Source: Sphagnum magellanicum (taxonomy: Eukaryota > Streptophyta > Sphagnopsida > Sphagnales > Sphagnaceae). Taken from it: a stretch of 64,000 bases of DNA. The stretch lies in assembly GCA_021904315.1 (NCBI GenBank), contig CM038911.1, positions 9,769,390 to 9,833,389 of the forward strand, in the 5' to 3' direction. Of this stretch, positions 12,083 to 25,299 are shown in pieces. How positions within the stretch are numbered: position 1 is the first letter of the stretch; every line of letters starts with the position of its first letter. The notes under the pieces were generated by a model. The model worked only from the letters and a program-made list of their open reading frames with translations, was not told where the DNA came from and ran no database searches. The position numbers and the translations under genes were made by a program.

Positions 12083-15000
12083 ATGAAGATATCCGTGAAG
12101 ACTCTCAAGGGGAACTACTTCGATCTGGACGTCAGCCCTTCTGATAGTGTATGTTCTTCTTCTTCTTCTGCTTTGCCGTCTGTCTGTCTGTTTCTCGACT
12201 CTTGTTTTCCACCATTACTTCGCCCCCGCTTTGTTTTCTGCTTACGAGATAAATTGGAAGCCCGGGGGAGAAGGGGTAAGACTGCGGTCTTCTCGGATTT
12301 TTGTATCTCTTGACGGCGGAGAGAAGAGGAAATTGGTGACTTTATCGACAGTCATGGTGCAGTTTTTTTGTTTTGCTGCGAGAGTTAGTGTCGGCATTAT
12401 TAACAACCCTGCCCTCCTTTTGCCTCCCAGCTCTTCTTCCCCCATTTTAATAGGATTGCCGGTTTTGCACGGCTTCTTTAGATGTGGTTTGATGTATCTG
12501 TCTGCGATGGTAATCGTCCTCTCCCTGTCAGGGTTTCCCCTTCTTTCTCTGGACAAAGGAGCCGAAATTGTGAGCAGCCAGGAGATATCAGGAATGGAAT
12601 TTTTTTTCTTTCATCAAAGCAGTGAAATGATGTTCCTTGCACACAGAGATGCAGCATTGGAAGTCAGAGAGTGCATGTCTGTAACTTCTTGTGAAGAAGT
12701 ATTATGTCCTCTGGAGTTATCTCCATGGTATAGTAGCTTTCTGTTTCATCTTGCAAAATTCTCTTTCACATTGCTGAATTTTTGGCTGCTGAGAGATAAT
12801 GTCTCTTTAGGCTACACTTATGTGTGGAAGCATTCAGTGATTGGCATGTGTTGTGGTTTAGGGTCTATTGTGCATTAGGGTTTGTGGTGATATCGTCATA
12901 TGGAAACTGGAAATTAGGAGAAACAGATTGAGTTTATCTGACTGTGAATTTACTTAGGATTTGATCTGATGTCATGAGCACCATCATGCCCAAGCCTATA
13001 CATGCATGTTGTTGGAATTTTGGTTTTGCAGGTTTTAGCTGTCAAGAAGCAGATTGAGGAATGCCAGGGCAAAGATGCTTTTCCCTGTTCACAGCAGCTT
13101 CTCATTCACCAAGGGAAGGTTCTAAAAGATGACACAACAATGGATGACAACAAGGTTTCTGAAAATGGCTTCCTTGTTGTCATGTTGACAAAGGTATTTG
13201 TTGTTGATGATAAAGTTTTATTTTAAAAGAGGTAGACAATGCAACTGAATTGTTCTGTCTAGGCAGAAGTAATGTCTATGTAGATCAGTCTGGAATACTC
13301 TTGTACCCATTTCTCAACAGTGAGTGCATAAATATGTCTCTAAGGGTGGTATGAACAGAAGATTGAGATAAGAGTATACAGGCAGTATGGTTTGTAGAGT
13401 TTACCAGCTTACATGGCATAACATTGTCTACAGGCAAAGGTACCGGCAGCTCCACCTTCATCGTCATCAGGAACTGCACAGGTGTGATTCTTGCCTCTTT
13501 TGTGCTAGCAGTCTTGTGGAACAGGCCAGTACAGCTGTTGTCCTTTGTGCCATTTTGATTTGCAATCAACATCAGCTCCCATTTACTCTTCTAACACAAG
13601 TCTTTTCTTGACTGGTTAAAGTAGAGCATGCTTCACAGCCGATTTTTTTTTGTACATTGCCACTGATAATTGTGACTGGAAGAGACATTTGTTGAAATCT
13701 GTCTTTCAATGTTGGTTGATCTTAGGCATCTGCAGCAGATCCCCCTCCACCTGCTCAAAGCCCAGCACCTCCTGCACCTCCAGCTCAATCCAACCCTTCT
13801 CCGTGAGTTGTCTGCTTGAAAAAATCCTTCTGACTTTTGAAAATTTGCAACTTTCAGCTATGAGATAGTAAGAACTGGTAGAATGTTTAGTTCCAGGTCG
13901 TGGAAATCCTTTGCTCAACACTGGTCTCTGAACTGCAGCACACTTACCTGCTCAGATGTCTATGTTACTGCTAGGACAAGGTTATCTGGAATAATTGGAA
14001 ACTAGGTTTGGAACTGGAGTGAAGCTGTCAAACTTCATCAGCCAAGGAGCATTTCACTTTCACATGTAGGATCGCTTTGGGGTAACTTTCTTATATTGTA
14101 TTTTTGACATTGCACCAGAGCACCTGCCTCTGCACCAGCTGCTGGAGCTCCATTGTAAGTATCATTTTCTCATTACTCTTTAACTGATGGTTCAACAGAG
14201 AAAAGATAAATAGAAGCTCATATTTTTGTGACACTTGCTGAAAGTCTGAGCCAGATATTATCAACAAGTTGCACAGTAGCCAATACCAAGTCATGGCCTC
14301 TCCTGAATGGAGTCCTACTAAAATCTTGTAATTATGCAGGGGTACAAGTGATGTGTATGGGCAGGCAGCATCAAATCTTGTTGCTGGGAACAACCTTGAG
14401 CAAACAGTTCAGCAGATAATTGACATGGGTGGTGGCAGTTGGACTCGGGATACTGTTGTGCGTGCACTACGTGCTGCTTTCAACAACCCAGAAAGGGCAG
14501 TGGAATATTTGTACTCAGTAAGTAATGGACCCACTTGCACTGATGCCTTTATGATTATTGCACAACCAAACTTCAGTGTTGCCCACACTCTGGTGATCCC
14601 TCTGAATGGTCATTATGGCAGGTCATTGTGTTTTGTGGGCATTTAATAGTGAGGTTGCTTGACTTCCCAGAGGTGCATCTGTGTATTCCATTTATCTGGT
14701 GAAATCAGCTCACTTTTTGTCTTTGACTGGTGTAGAGGCCTTAAAATTCCAACTACATATGCCTTTATCCTGGTGAAAACTTGGCTTCTTTCTCTTACTG
14801 TCAATCTCTCTTAGATGCCAACTACTGTCTTGATCTTTGCACTGCTCCAATTTTCTCTTGTAATTGACTGAATTTGAGTTCTCCCTGTGTTTCTTCTACT
14901 CTGCACTTTGTCTCTTGAGTGCTAGCAAACATCACGTCTGAGTCTTCCCATTGCTTCCGGAAAGGCAACGAAACTCAGGACGCAGATTGTGTATAATGGT

Positions 15001-17549
15001 TTGCCCAAGTTTTTGGGAAGATTATTATATGCTTATCTACACCCACTGTTGGGAGCTGATGAACTCAGTGGGTAGTCATGGCAGCTTGTCACTGCCGTTC
15101 GTGATGAAGGTGATGGTCTGTCACTTTGTGAGCGACTCTCATGAGGTTATGACTGCACTCATTGTCATGTTACCTTTAATTGTTGTTGTGGAGATTTCTC
15201 TGCAACTTCATGGATCTTTGTCTCAGACAAGGTTCCTGTCAGAAATCTGTCCTAGTCCCAGCCTCCCTCTTCCATAGAGCATTCCCTGGAAGTTGTGGAA
15301 GTATGAACCTGCCAATTCATGAGCAATTGGAAACTTCAAAATTTTGAGACGTGATGCACATGGAGTAGACTAATTCATTGTGAACTTTTGTTCATCTTCC
15401 AAGTGACGTAGAACTTCTGGGTCCAACTCTTCCCTAGACAGGGACATTCTTCTGGCAGCACTCCACAAGCACCTCTTATGAGCCAGTCTTCTAAGTAAGG
15501 TCATGTACCAATACTCTATTGACATGTGCCCCAAATTTACACAGGTCCTAAATCTTGCTTGATGAAATGATAACATGCCAACAAGGACTCCATTTGATAA
15601 CATTGACCTTGTGAACATTTTCGTGTGTGGTCCCAATATATGGAACAGACTTCATTTCTGCCTGAGCCATGGTGTTTTCTTGGGCCTTTAGATTGTATAG
15701 GTCCCATAGGTGTGGAATCAGACTCATTATTTTGACCCTTCCTGAGATTTCATACCCGGCAATGCATTTGTGTCTAATGTCACAGCTTGAAACTTCTTGG
15801 TTTCATCTATTTGCAGGGTATACCAGAAGCTGCTGAGGTGGCTGCCCCTGTAGCTCGGCCTCCTGCCCCAGTACCTGGTGCTGCACCATCAATTGCCCCT
15901 TCTCCTGCTGTGCTTGCAGCCCCAGCTCCAGCAGCTTCTGGAGGACCTAATGTTGCTCCTTTGGACCTCTTCCCTCAGGTATGGTTGTACTAGTTATTGG
16001 AAGCTGGGTTGCAATTTGAGGTTGAGTTGTATTGATGTCATTAGAGGGACAACCTTATGCATATCTTTTTTGCTAAGCATAATCCTTGCTGGTGGATGTG
16101 TGCAATGTGAGCAGTTCTCTCTTTGGACTTTTAAAGTACTCCCGTCTTATGACTTAGTTTTACAATTCTTTGGTTCAGGGAATGCCTGGTTTGGGTGGGG
16201 GAGGAGCTGCAGCTGGAGCTCTTGACTTTTTGCGAAACAACCCCCAGGTTATCATGCCCTCATGTTGTATGTGGAGTAACTGAAGACTCGGTAGCAGCTG
16301 CAAGGTTTCAGTTTTGCAGGTGGTCAGCATAGCAACTAGAGTTGCAGTGCATTTGCAGTGTCATTGGTGTTGATAGATGTTGAGAGTATGAAGACTCCTT
16401 GTTCAAGGCCTCAAAACTTGGATCTTGTGATACACAAATCCATTTAAAATAGTACCCAGTTCCATGTCACTGCAACACATCGTTGCAACCTTACTGCTGG
16501 AGGCTTTTGTTGGATGGTGTCTGGGATCATTTTGCTAAATGGGTTTGTAGTGTATGCTACCTGATACATGGATACCTTAGTATTGCTTACACAGTTTTGC
16601 TTTTTTTGTGTAGTTTCAAGCTTTACGGACAATGGTGCAGGCAAATCCACAAATACTCCAGGTTTGCATACCAGGCTTTTGGCTTTTGGTCCATCTTTGC
16701 TTGATATACCGATAACAAACATGTGGAGGTCTTTTGGCGCCCCTTGCAAAGGGATGCAGAGTATGATGTACAAATGGATATCATCATTCTTTTCTTCATT
16801 GTCACCTGGAGTACACCCTGAACTTTGGGATGCCCTTGGGATGTTTGATGAATGGAACACAACAGCCAATGCTTCAGGAGTTGGGTAAGCAAAATCCTGC
16901 CTTGTTGCGGCTCATCAATGAGAATCAGGCTGAGTTCCTTCAGCTTATCAACGAAGCAGGTGGTGAAGATGCAGAAGGGTGAGTCAGACGCTTTCTTCCT
17001 GTTGATCTTTTGTGTGCTTCTAGGAGGAATGAGCTCATTTACTTGTCCTTGTATCCCCTTTTCATTTTCATGGTGTTTGGTGGATTTTCAATTGTTTATA
17101 CATGTGTCAAATGTTGAGTAATTGTCGAACTTTTTTTGCACCTCTTGAAGACAGCATTACACTCTAAACGTGAGAGCCTGGAGATTGCAGGGATATTCTT
17201 GGGCAGCTTGGAGCAATGCCACAGTCAATTAATGTGACCCCAGAAGAGAGGGAAGCCATTGATAGGGTACAGGCATCCTTCTTCATCTGCACTTTTCTTC
17301 TGTGACCTTTGGCACAGACACCTATGATTGAATTCTATTCATAGTTTATCTGACAAGCAAATGGTTTCAGGGACTATTTGTAGAATTTTTATTATTGAAT
17401 CCTTCTGTGAAATGTATTTTCCTGAACAGCTTGAGGCCATGGGATTTGATCGTGCACTTGTGATTGAGGCTTTCCTGGCATGCGATAAGAATGAACAGTT
17501 GGCAGCCAACTACCTTTTGGAGCACAATGGTGATTTTGAAGACATGTGA
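12083..17549 (+). CDS. RAD23: ubiquitin receptor RAD23 (UBL-UBA-XPCB-UBA), 384 aa, 12 exons
   Basis: RAD23 proteins carry ubiquitylated substrates to the 26S proteasome and stabilise the XPC/RAD4 damage-recognition factor in nucleotide excision repair. Coding exons: 12083-12148, 13032-13193, 13434-13481, 13726-13802, 14119-14154, 14340-14517, 15817-15978, 16179-16247, 16614-16661, 16866-16978, 17191-17266 and 17430-17549. Every intron is GT-AG and the phases join without a stop. The start [10 protein letters not shown] is the usual RAD23 start. Domains: ubiquitin-like 1-76 ([11 protein letters not shown]); Ala/Pro linker 77-134; UBA1 about 135-189 ([31 protein letters not shown]); Ala/Pro linker 190-243; XPC-binding STI1-like about 252-315 ([25 protein letters not shown]); UBA2 about 341-384 ([25 protein letters not shown] equivalent). 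The length matches plant RAD23 proteins of about 370-420 residues. No damage was seen. Confidence 0.97.
14911..15217 (+). repeat. dispersed ~310-bp repeat in RAD23 intron 6 (pair with SPL intron 10)
   Basis: From TCTCTTGAGTGCTAGC to GGAGATTTCTCTGCAA this part of intron 6 (14518-15816) matches 40819-41138 in the SPL gene, in the same orientation. Shared stretches include CAGTGGGTAGTCATGGCA, GAGGTTATGACTGCACTCAT (one mismatch) and TTTTGGGAAG/GTTATTATAT-like blocks. I estimate 75-80% identity with a few indels. The family is not recognised. It has no obvious terminal inverted repeat or poly-A tail. Confidence 0.88.
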
Positions 17550-18309
17550 CCTCATAGCAAAACATCTGCAACATGTGTATGTTTCGGGGTCTCTCTCTTG
17601 CTATGAAACTTATGTTGCATGCAGAGCCTATCTGGTTTTTGTTTTCCTTCATAGGCGGCTGTTTGCATTGCTGGTTTACATTTTTCCTTTCTGCACAAGC
17701 AGTAGGCTAACAATGCTGACAATCTTTACTTCTGATCTTTCAGGTTCCAAGAGGATAGGAAATCTGATTTTTGAATACAGAGATGGAAGTGGATGATGGA
17801 AAGATGCCCATTGTTGGCTAGGCTGTGCAGGTGCCCAGTTCATTAATCCTGTATTTTGACACTCATAAACCTCAGGGCATATATAAGGGCTCAGCAACTG
17901 GTAGGATACTGTTAGTATGAGAAGAATGAGTCTTGTGATCTACACTAAATGCATAAAGTCTATAGTCAAGGATATGAGGTAGGAGAAGTGTAATTCTCTT
18001 TTTCATACTTTTGATCAATATTATTGTTTGTTACACAAGTTCAATAATAACATCTTGTTTCTGCAAAGTTCCCTCGAGACATGGGGGAGCGAATTATTAG
18101 CTGGTAGCAAGGAGCCTCAGAATTGGCTTTTTGTTTTTCTTCTAGCACAATGCCTTCAATGTGTCAAGAGGCAAAATTTTGGCTACAGGTCAGAGAGGAA
18201 AGCCAAAACAATTTAAGAATTCTGCTATATTTTGCCAATCTGCTGGATGGAACAGGCTATTGTCTAAATTTGGCGATTCCAGGAAAAAAATTCCTTGAAA
18301 TCTGACAGC
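17550..18309 (+). other. RAD23 3' region
   Basis: This follows the RAD23 stop codon and has the base composition of the gene rather than of the AT-rich flank. It probably contains the 3' untranslated region up to about 18000. A pyrimidine-rich TCTTTCAG at about 17735-17742 could be the acceptor of an intron in the 3' leader. No canonical AATAAA was found near the stop. Confidence 0.4.
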
Positions 18310-18860
18310 TTTGGTGCATTTTTTTCACCCAATATTTTCATGATAAATTGCCAAAAGAAATTTCACTCAAATTCTGTTTTTCTCGGCCTTCCTTTCATCC
18401 ATTATATTTTTGGGCATAATCTTGCTCAGATCATATCTATTTCAGGCTTCGATTCATCCATTGTCTTTTTCTTGTTTCAGCTTTGCCAAAGTTTCTTTTT
18501 CCAGAGCTTCATTTCATCCATCTTTTATGGATTTCAACTTTCTTACATCCTATTTTTGCTTGACCTTCATTTCTTTCATTATTTGTCTCCAGCTAATTTG
18601 AGGTTATTAATTTTTTCTAGCCCTTGTTTCATCCATGATCAATCTTAGATTCCACTTTCCAAACCCCCTCTTTCTTGGCTCTCATCCGATCCATTGGTTT
18701 TACTAGATTTAACTTCTCGGATTCTCCAATATCATCCAAAATGTTTAATTTAACCAAAATTCCATTTTAGTTTGACCATCGTCCTTAGAAAATTGAGTAA
18801 TTCATTGAACTTTTAAAAATCTTCACACCTCATTCAACCCACATTTCATTTCACTTTGTG
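18310..18860. repeat. degenerate TTCATCCAT-rich tract
   Basis: The motif TTTCATCCAT or TTCATCCATT recurs at about 18394, 18452, 18508, 18628 and, weakened, 18684, with pyrimidine-rich spacers. It looks like the reverse complement of the GGATGAAT motif in the array at 4130-4800, so the two tracts may be copies of one old element in opposite orientation. No coding signal was seen. Confidence 0.5.
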
Positions 18861-20459
18861 CACAAACATTTCCAAAACACTTCCATTGCCATGCATTGTC
18901 CATTTGCTTAATTGTCATGACCAACATTTCATCTTTAGGAACTATATCATTGCTTGAGGTTTGACGATAAAATAACAAAAAAAACTCTAATTTATTTTAC
19001 AAAAACTTGGTCAATTATTCAAGGTTCTTGCTATCAATTTTGAACAATCTATCTATGAAGGAAGGTAGTTTGTTTTGTTTGGTAGTTATGAGATTTCACT
19101 GAACCGGGATGCTTCAGATCATGTTCTTGATGTCTTTGGAAAGCTCTCAACAAGGAGGGGTGCATGGGCTTTTGGTTCCATGGCGTTTGGACTTGTGGTG
19201 CAAAAAGTTCTTGAATATTGAATGATTTCTTCACTGAAAATTAAATCAAATCATAGCTGAAAATTTCGGATGAATTGGTATGTGCCTTTTTGTGTTGTTG
19301 GAAAGATCTTGATGAGCAAAGATTTAATGAAAATTTATTTGGTAAGATTTGGATTCAGAGTGTGGGGGAGATACTGATGTTGAAGTGATTTTTGTCGCTG
19401 AAAATTCAAATAAATTCCAAAAAACCAGGTTTTGGAAGGAAAAAATCAGTTGAGGACGTGGTAACAACTTGGGCCAATGGCACAGGCCACATTAGTCATT
19501 ATTGAAAGGCAAAAATGGTACACTCTGTATAGTACTATTTTCTCCATGTTCACTGTACTACCTATTTCCTAACCCCCTTTGAAAGAACCCTCACCTGGCA
19601 GAAGTTGCAGGTGTAGAGAGTTAATGCAACCAGGACCAAGTCTCAATATTTTGCACTTATGCAACCAATTGTTGAGGGTGAGTTGACTGACATTTGTTGG
19701 TCTGATGGGAGTCTTCAGATCTCCAGATCTCCAGATCCCAGATTTAGGGGTTGAGTGGAGAGCACCCACCACCAGTAGTTTTTTTTTTTACTATTTATAT
19801 TTGGCTGAATTGGCCACATGTTAGCCCCCCTTTTGAGCTGTAATTGCCACATGACCATATTATGTGTCAAATTGCTCACCTACATGGTAAGTAAGTAAGG
19901 GTATGCAGGTCTTCAGAGTGATTAGGGGAAAATTTTGGTTGGATATGATTTATTATAACAGACTTTTATAAGTAAGTTTTGGGGTTACAAGATTTCAATT
20001 TTTTTCAAGTTTTTTTTTAATAATTTATTTTCTTACTTTCATTTTTTATTGTGACAAAAAGCTATATGGGGGAATCAAACATCGACCCATAGAGGCTCTG
20101 GCCATTGCATCATAAAACCTAACTTGCACAAAAGAAAATGTTAGTTGTAAATCCTCAATGCAAATACAAGCGGCAATTCGTGTTTCCTTAAGGCCCAAAA
20201 GGGTGTTGGAACTTGGTTGAAAGTTCGAAAATCATCATAGCCAAAATAACATGGATCTTGGAAACAAATGGGCAATTGTAGAATTCACATTCATCTTCAA
20301 GCTTTAGCACCATATCGGGTTCTACTTTCTTTCCAATTCTAAATTGTTATTCAAAAAGGAAATTTTTGCATGGTGAAAAACTTTTGACTGAACATTCAAA
20401 TGATTAGATCAAAATATTTCATTTATCGATTTGTTAATTTAATTTTCATAAAGATGAGT
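18861..20459. other. intergenic, one tRNA-like segment
   Basis: No recognisable coding sequence. On the minus strand at about 20050-20115 there is a tRNA-promoter-like order: TGATGCAATGGCCAGAG (box A-like), then GATGTTTGATTCCC (box B-like). There is no clover-leaf, so this is at best the head of a tRNA-derived SINE. Confidence 0.4.
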
Positions 20460-22722
20460 GTAAAATATCATTGTTCATCCTCTACTAAACTAATCACGTG
20501 CATCACAACAAGTTCATCCAACCTAATGTGTTCATAGATCTTTTGTTCAAAAATTCGTGATGAAAAAAGGGTCCATTTTAACTTAGTAAGTAGGTTGATA
20601 TCAAATGGCTTTTGCATCACCAATTTAGCATTGTTCTTCATGTTAAGGACAAACAAAGATCTTTGCAAATCAAACACATTAGCTAAAAACAGTCATAGAA
20701 CCCATACTACACAAGGTTCAACCTTCTTGATCTAGCAAAGGGTAGCCTTGAAGATTGTTAAATGAACAACAAACCTAACTTCAAGTTCTAGTTGCAATTA
20801 GTACTAGGGGTACACAACCCTAAATGCAACCATTAAATATTAATCTAGGAATCAACATTGTAACTCTGTAATAAGTTGATTGGCAATTTCTATACATTAT
20901 CATTTCACAAATGCCACAACCTTTTCATACACATATCTTGTTACAAAACCAAATGCCCCCATCTAATCCACATGTGTGGCCCAAATATGCTACCCAACAA
21001 ACTTAAAAGATAGGTGATATGTTCTTATATTCAAATCCATGATCCATCGAAAACTCATGCTTTCATGAGCATTATTGATAAAGGCATGAAAATTTCCAAA
21101 CGCATCACCTTGAAAATAATAGTGGTTGTCATAGTACATCATATATACATCCTTTTCACAAATTTTCACTATTGCAATGAAATCACATACAAACACATCA
21201 TGTAACTGGGAAAATTTGATCAATGCATGCATTTCCTCCAATAGTGGCATAATGGCATTCGACCCCAACAACATTTTTACATTAGTCATCAAACACAAAT
21301 TAGAGTTGGTAGAAGCTATGGCAGGTGCACCTAATGCCGTCTTCATGAGGAGGATGCAATATTCAAACAACACATGCTTGATAGGACTAATCATGGATAT
21401 CCACTTAGTTTTAATGTTTCGTAATATTTTGTTGCCTTTAATTTCCATGAGCCTTGCCAATTTGGTAAATTTCAAATGTCTTTTGGGGTTGTGGCAAAAA
21501 TAAGCATACAAACATTGCAAAAATGCTTCAATGCAAAATACCAAAGGTAAATGTGAGAAAGTTTGTACCACCAAATTAGTCTAATGAACCATACAATGTA
21601 CACCAATGACAAATGGAGCACATTGTTGTTGGATTTGAACTATAACTCCATATTTGAAGCCTTGGAAGGTATTAACCCCATCAACACCAAAAAAGACCAA
21701 CCTTGAAGCAAGGTTTTCTTTTTGCAAACCCCTTTGTATTATCAAAGAGTTCATGATCAATAAAGTTAAACTATTAATTCTAGATCAAGAAAGCACATGT
21801 TGCACATTTAACAACAAGGGTATGTGACACTAATCTTAAACAATATAACCATGCATGCTTACCCAGCTTGCATTATCCATGAAAATAACCTCATCATAAG
21901 TTAAGGATACAAATTTTTCATTTTGGATAATAGTTTTAATGGCCTTTTTCATTTCATTGTTTATGTGTTTTGCCATTTCCCAGTGAACCCCATCAATCCA
22001 ATGTTTTTTTGGAATAAATTGAAACTTCAAGAATTCAAACAAAGGCTTGAAATCTTCATAATCTATCATTGGCTTACCTTTACTTAAAAGACTCAAAATA
22101 AAAGCAAATTGAACAAGTTTCTTTTTATCTTCCACTACCTAACCAAGATCAAGCTATTGGAGGACAACTATTTTTAATAGCTGAGCATCAACAATTTCAT
22201 TTTTTGCATGCCCACATTTTGGATCCATAAACCACTCACCATTAAGAGCTTTCCTTTTCTATGCATGATTCGCAATGGAATCCCACTTTACATTAAAACC
22301 TTGTAATTTTTTTCAATTTTAGAACAAACACAACACTTCATTGAAGTAACCATTCTAGCTTCACTAAAAATGGAATCTACCCATGGCATTTTCAAAGCCC
22401 AAACATCTTGAAACTTGTGATCCATATGAGTATTAAAAAAAAATTCCGTTTTTTGAAATCAAAAACATGCACATCCTCAATAACAATAGGGTTAGAGTTT
22501 TCTAATATTTCAAACATTTCAAGAATTGTGTTACAATCCTAAGGTGGAATAGTTATCAATTTAGGGTTTTGCAATTGGTTTTTTTTGCTCACCCATGTGA
22601 TTGGATTTAGGTACATCAAAAGAAATAGATTCATTAAATGCAAAGGCTTTTCTTGGGACTTGACCACCAAAAAAATATTTAAGATTGCAATTATTTGGAA
22701 TTTGTAATTTTGGAAGCATGGC
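20460..22722 (-). pseudogene. hAT-type transposase remnant
   Basis: On the minus strand, broken frames follow the order of a plant hAT-like transposase of the group often annotated as KIAA1586-like. It starts near 22720 with MLPKLQIPNN. At 22135-21836 is a block with LSKGKPMIDYEDFK, FIPKKHWIDG and SLTYDEVIFMDNASW (first catalytic region). At 21574-20990 is a block with HLPLVFCIEAFLQCLYAYF, HNPKRHLKFTKLARLM and KTKWISMISPIKHVL. At 20677-20468 is the C-terminal dimerisation region ending HVISLVEDEQ, equivalent to the SVEDER run of the family. Stops separate the blocks. Terminal inverted repeats and the target duplication were not found. Confidence 0.82.
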
Positions 22723-25299
22723 TAAAGCTTAAAACAAAATAGTAAATCTCAAATAACAAAATGAACCCAAAAATGAAAACTTAAAAGGTTTACCAAAAAA
22801 GTTCACCTTGTAGATCTACAAAATATGCACATGGTAATGTAGGTCATTGTAGTTTATAATTTTGTAACATTTCAAACAAAAAAATGGTTTCACTGTGTGT
22901 CCATTACCTATAGCTTCACACAAAAAAATGAACTAAACCTTAAAGGTTTTAAATCACAACTTTGATTAATGGTTCACTATAATCTATTATTAATGCCCAC
23001 TATCACATGTACCTGCAACCTTACTATTCAATGGTTAATGATGCATACAAAAAATTTGATTCACTATTTAATACCACCTATAATTTCAATAAGTGAAAAA
23101 CTTAAGCCCTAAAGATCTTAGAAATCAAGTCACAACTCACTAATGTTGGAATTAATAGTGCACCTTAGTGAATTGAAATTTCATAGTGGTAATGGGCATT
23201 GCACATCATAGAAACCAAACACAAAACTCATGAATCTTGAAATTCCTAATTCCTAGCCCTTGAACATTATGAGCCATAATCCTTGAGCAATGAGTTTTGA
23301 TTCCCAAAACCTAAGCATCTTAAACAAAGATCATTGAAAAAAAATCCAAACAAAAAAATGTATCATCAATAATTATCGAGAATCCAAGATTGAACAGTGT
23401 GAATGCACGATAGAACCTCAAAAATCTAAAGGTTACATCGCTATGACTATTTTAATGACGAATTGTGAAAATCCAAGGGTTTATGATTGTTCGATGATGG
23501 ATTGTGACTCACGAATGTGAACACTAAATGCACATACAAAACACAAAAATAATTCAATGAATGTGAATGTAAGCTCAATGGGCACTAATAGGTTGTTGTT
23601 AAGTAACAAGATGCACAAATTGATGTTGATAGACAATGCATAAGTCAACAATTGATGATGACAATTGATGCACAAGACGACGATGACAATTGATGGCTAC
23701 AAGTTCATGACAATTGATGGTTGCAAGTTTGTGATAATCACTACATACAAAAACACAAAACAAACACATAATTAGAATTTGGGAATGTTAATTAGTGAAA
23801 TCAAACTCTAATAAAATATTACATTTCAAAAGAGCAACAACATTGCCCAATGCTTTGTTTAATGAGTAATAACATCGAATCCTAACTCCTAAGCATTGAA
23901 CTAATGAGTAGGTAAGCAAAATCACAAATTTTAATCAAATTACATGAAAATTGAACAATGAGGACTTAGGTTTGAAATAATAGGCATTTAAAAATTTAGG
24001 AATCAAAATTCAATTCAATATTTAAGTTTACTACTCGATGATCATTGTTGTTAAAGCTTAAACATTGAGCCACCACTCCATTGCATGATGCTTCACCTTA
24101 CAACATTCAATGCCCACACAAGATTGAAATCTATGACTTCAAATCTATTAAATAATAAATGACATGTTGAAAGGTTGTTAAAGATTCAAGAATGCACATC
24201 GATTTACTACCAAACTCATCACTCTTGTCACCTAGACTCCTAATGCTTGAAGCTTGTAAGTTGCAATTGGACATAATCATTGTTCAACATTAGGCAAACA
24301 AAGTAGGTTTGGGAGGAGGGAGGGTTTAACGAAAACCCATTTGGAAGAAGGGTTAAGGTTTTGATATTGATGGTCCTTAAGGTCACGATTCAACGATCTA
24401 CTTTAAAATAAGTTGTGACTTATGTGAATAAACATTTTCCTTCAAGAACAAGGAAGCAAAACAAGAACATATGTTGTTTACATGGCATCAACAATGAAAC
24501 ATTTTTTATGAGATATCTACAAATATTTACATTTTTTCAAATTAAAAAACCCTTTGTAATTTGATAGCCCAATATTTAGGTCGAAAAAAGTGAATTTTTG
24601 TTCAAAAAAATTGCCCACCACTACCATGGCATTTGTATGCACTTTTCATGTATCTGGCTTTGTTAGTTTTGATAGTGTTGGGTGTTGATTTAGTAACACA
24701 CAAAAACCAAAATAGTGAGAAATCTTTTACAAAAGTCAACCAATGTCTCAACATTATGTACAAAATTTTTAACTATTTGAATTGGATAATAGAGATAGGT
24801 AATGGGTGAAATGGGGAGATCATGGAAAGGCACCCCCAATGGAATAGGTAGCTTAATATTACATGTGCCCTTGGTTGTTAATGTAATTAGTTCAAGAGTA
24901 GTGCCACAAATATTTTTCCCTTAGTTTGCCCTTTGTCCCATTTTTTTTCACCTTGACATTTCTAGACATGTTTTGGACATTTTATGAATGTTAGGGGGCA
25001 TGTAATATGTTACAAGACACTTGGCACATGCTACATGGCATGTTATGTGCCCCTTGGTACTCATAACACAAAAGGTTACAAGTGTAAAAAATGAGACGAT
25101 GTAAAAAAAATAGGGCAAGGGGCAAACTTAAGGTAAAAATTTATAACAATATTCTTGTATTGATTGCCATAACAACTATGGGCAAATGTAGTGTATGGGG
25201 AATAGGTAGTGAGGTGAACATATAAATCCTTTTGCCATCATTTGACCAAATTTATTATTTAATTAATTGCACTTGATAATACATGAGTCAAAGACATGG
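22723..25299. other. AT-rich intergenic DNA, no gene seen
   Basis: No frame longer than about 65 codons has a recognisable motif. Part of this may be the upstream flank of the hAT element, but no boundary can be set. Short phrases such as GACAATTGATG recur at about 23650-23720. Confidence 0.5.

Noticed and set aside
12147-12878. 243-codon open frame on the plus strand just after the RAD23 start
   Set aside because: It lies almost wholly in RAD23 intron 1, begins in a TTC-rich tract, and has no recognised domain. The exon 1 to exon 2 join it would interrupt gives a perfect ubiquitin-like domain.
15370-15636. 88-codon minus-strand frame in RAD23 intron 6
   Set aside because: It has no recognisable domain and no splice or start context. 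An old TE fragment is possible but unsupported.
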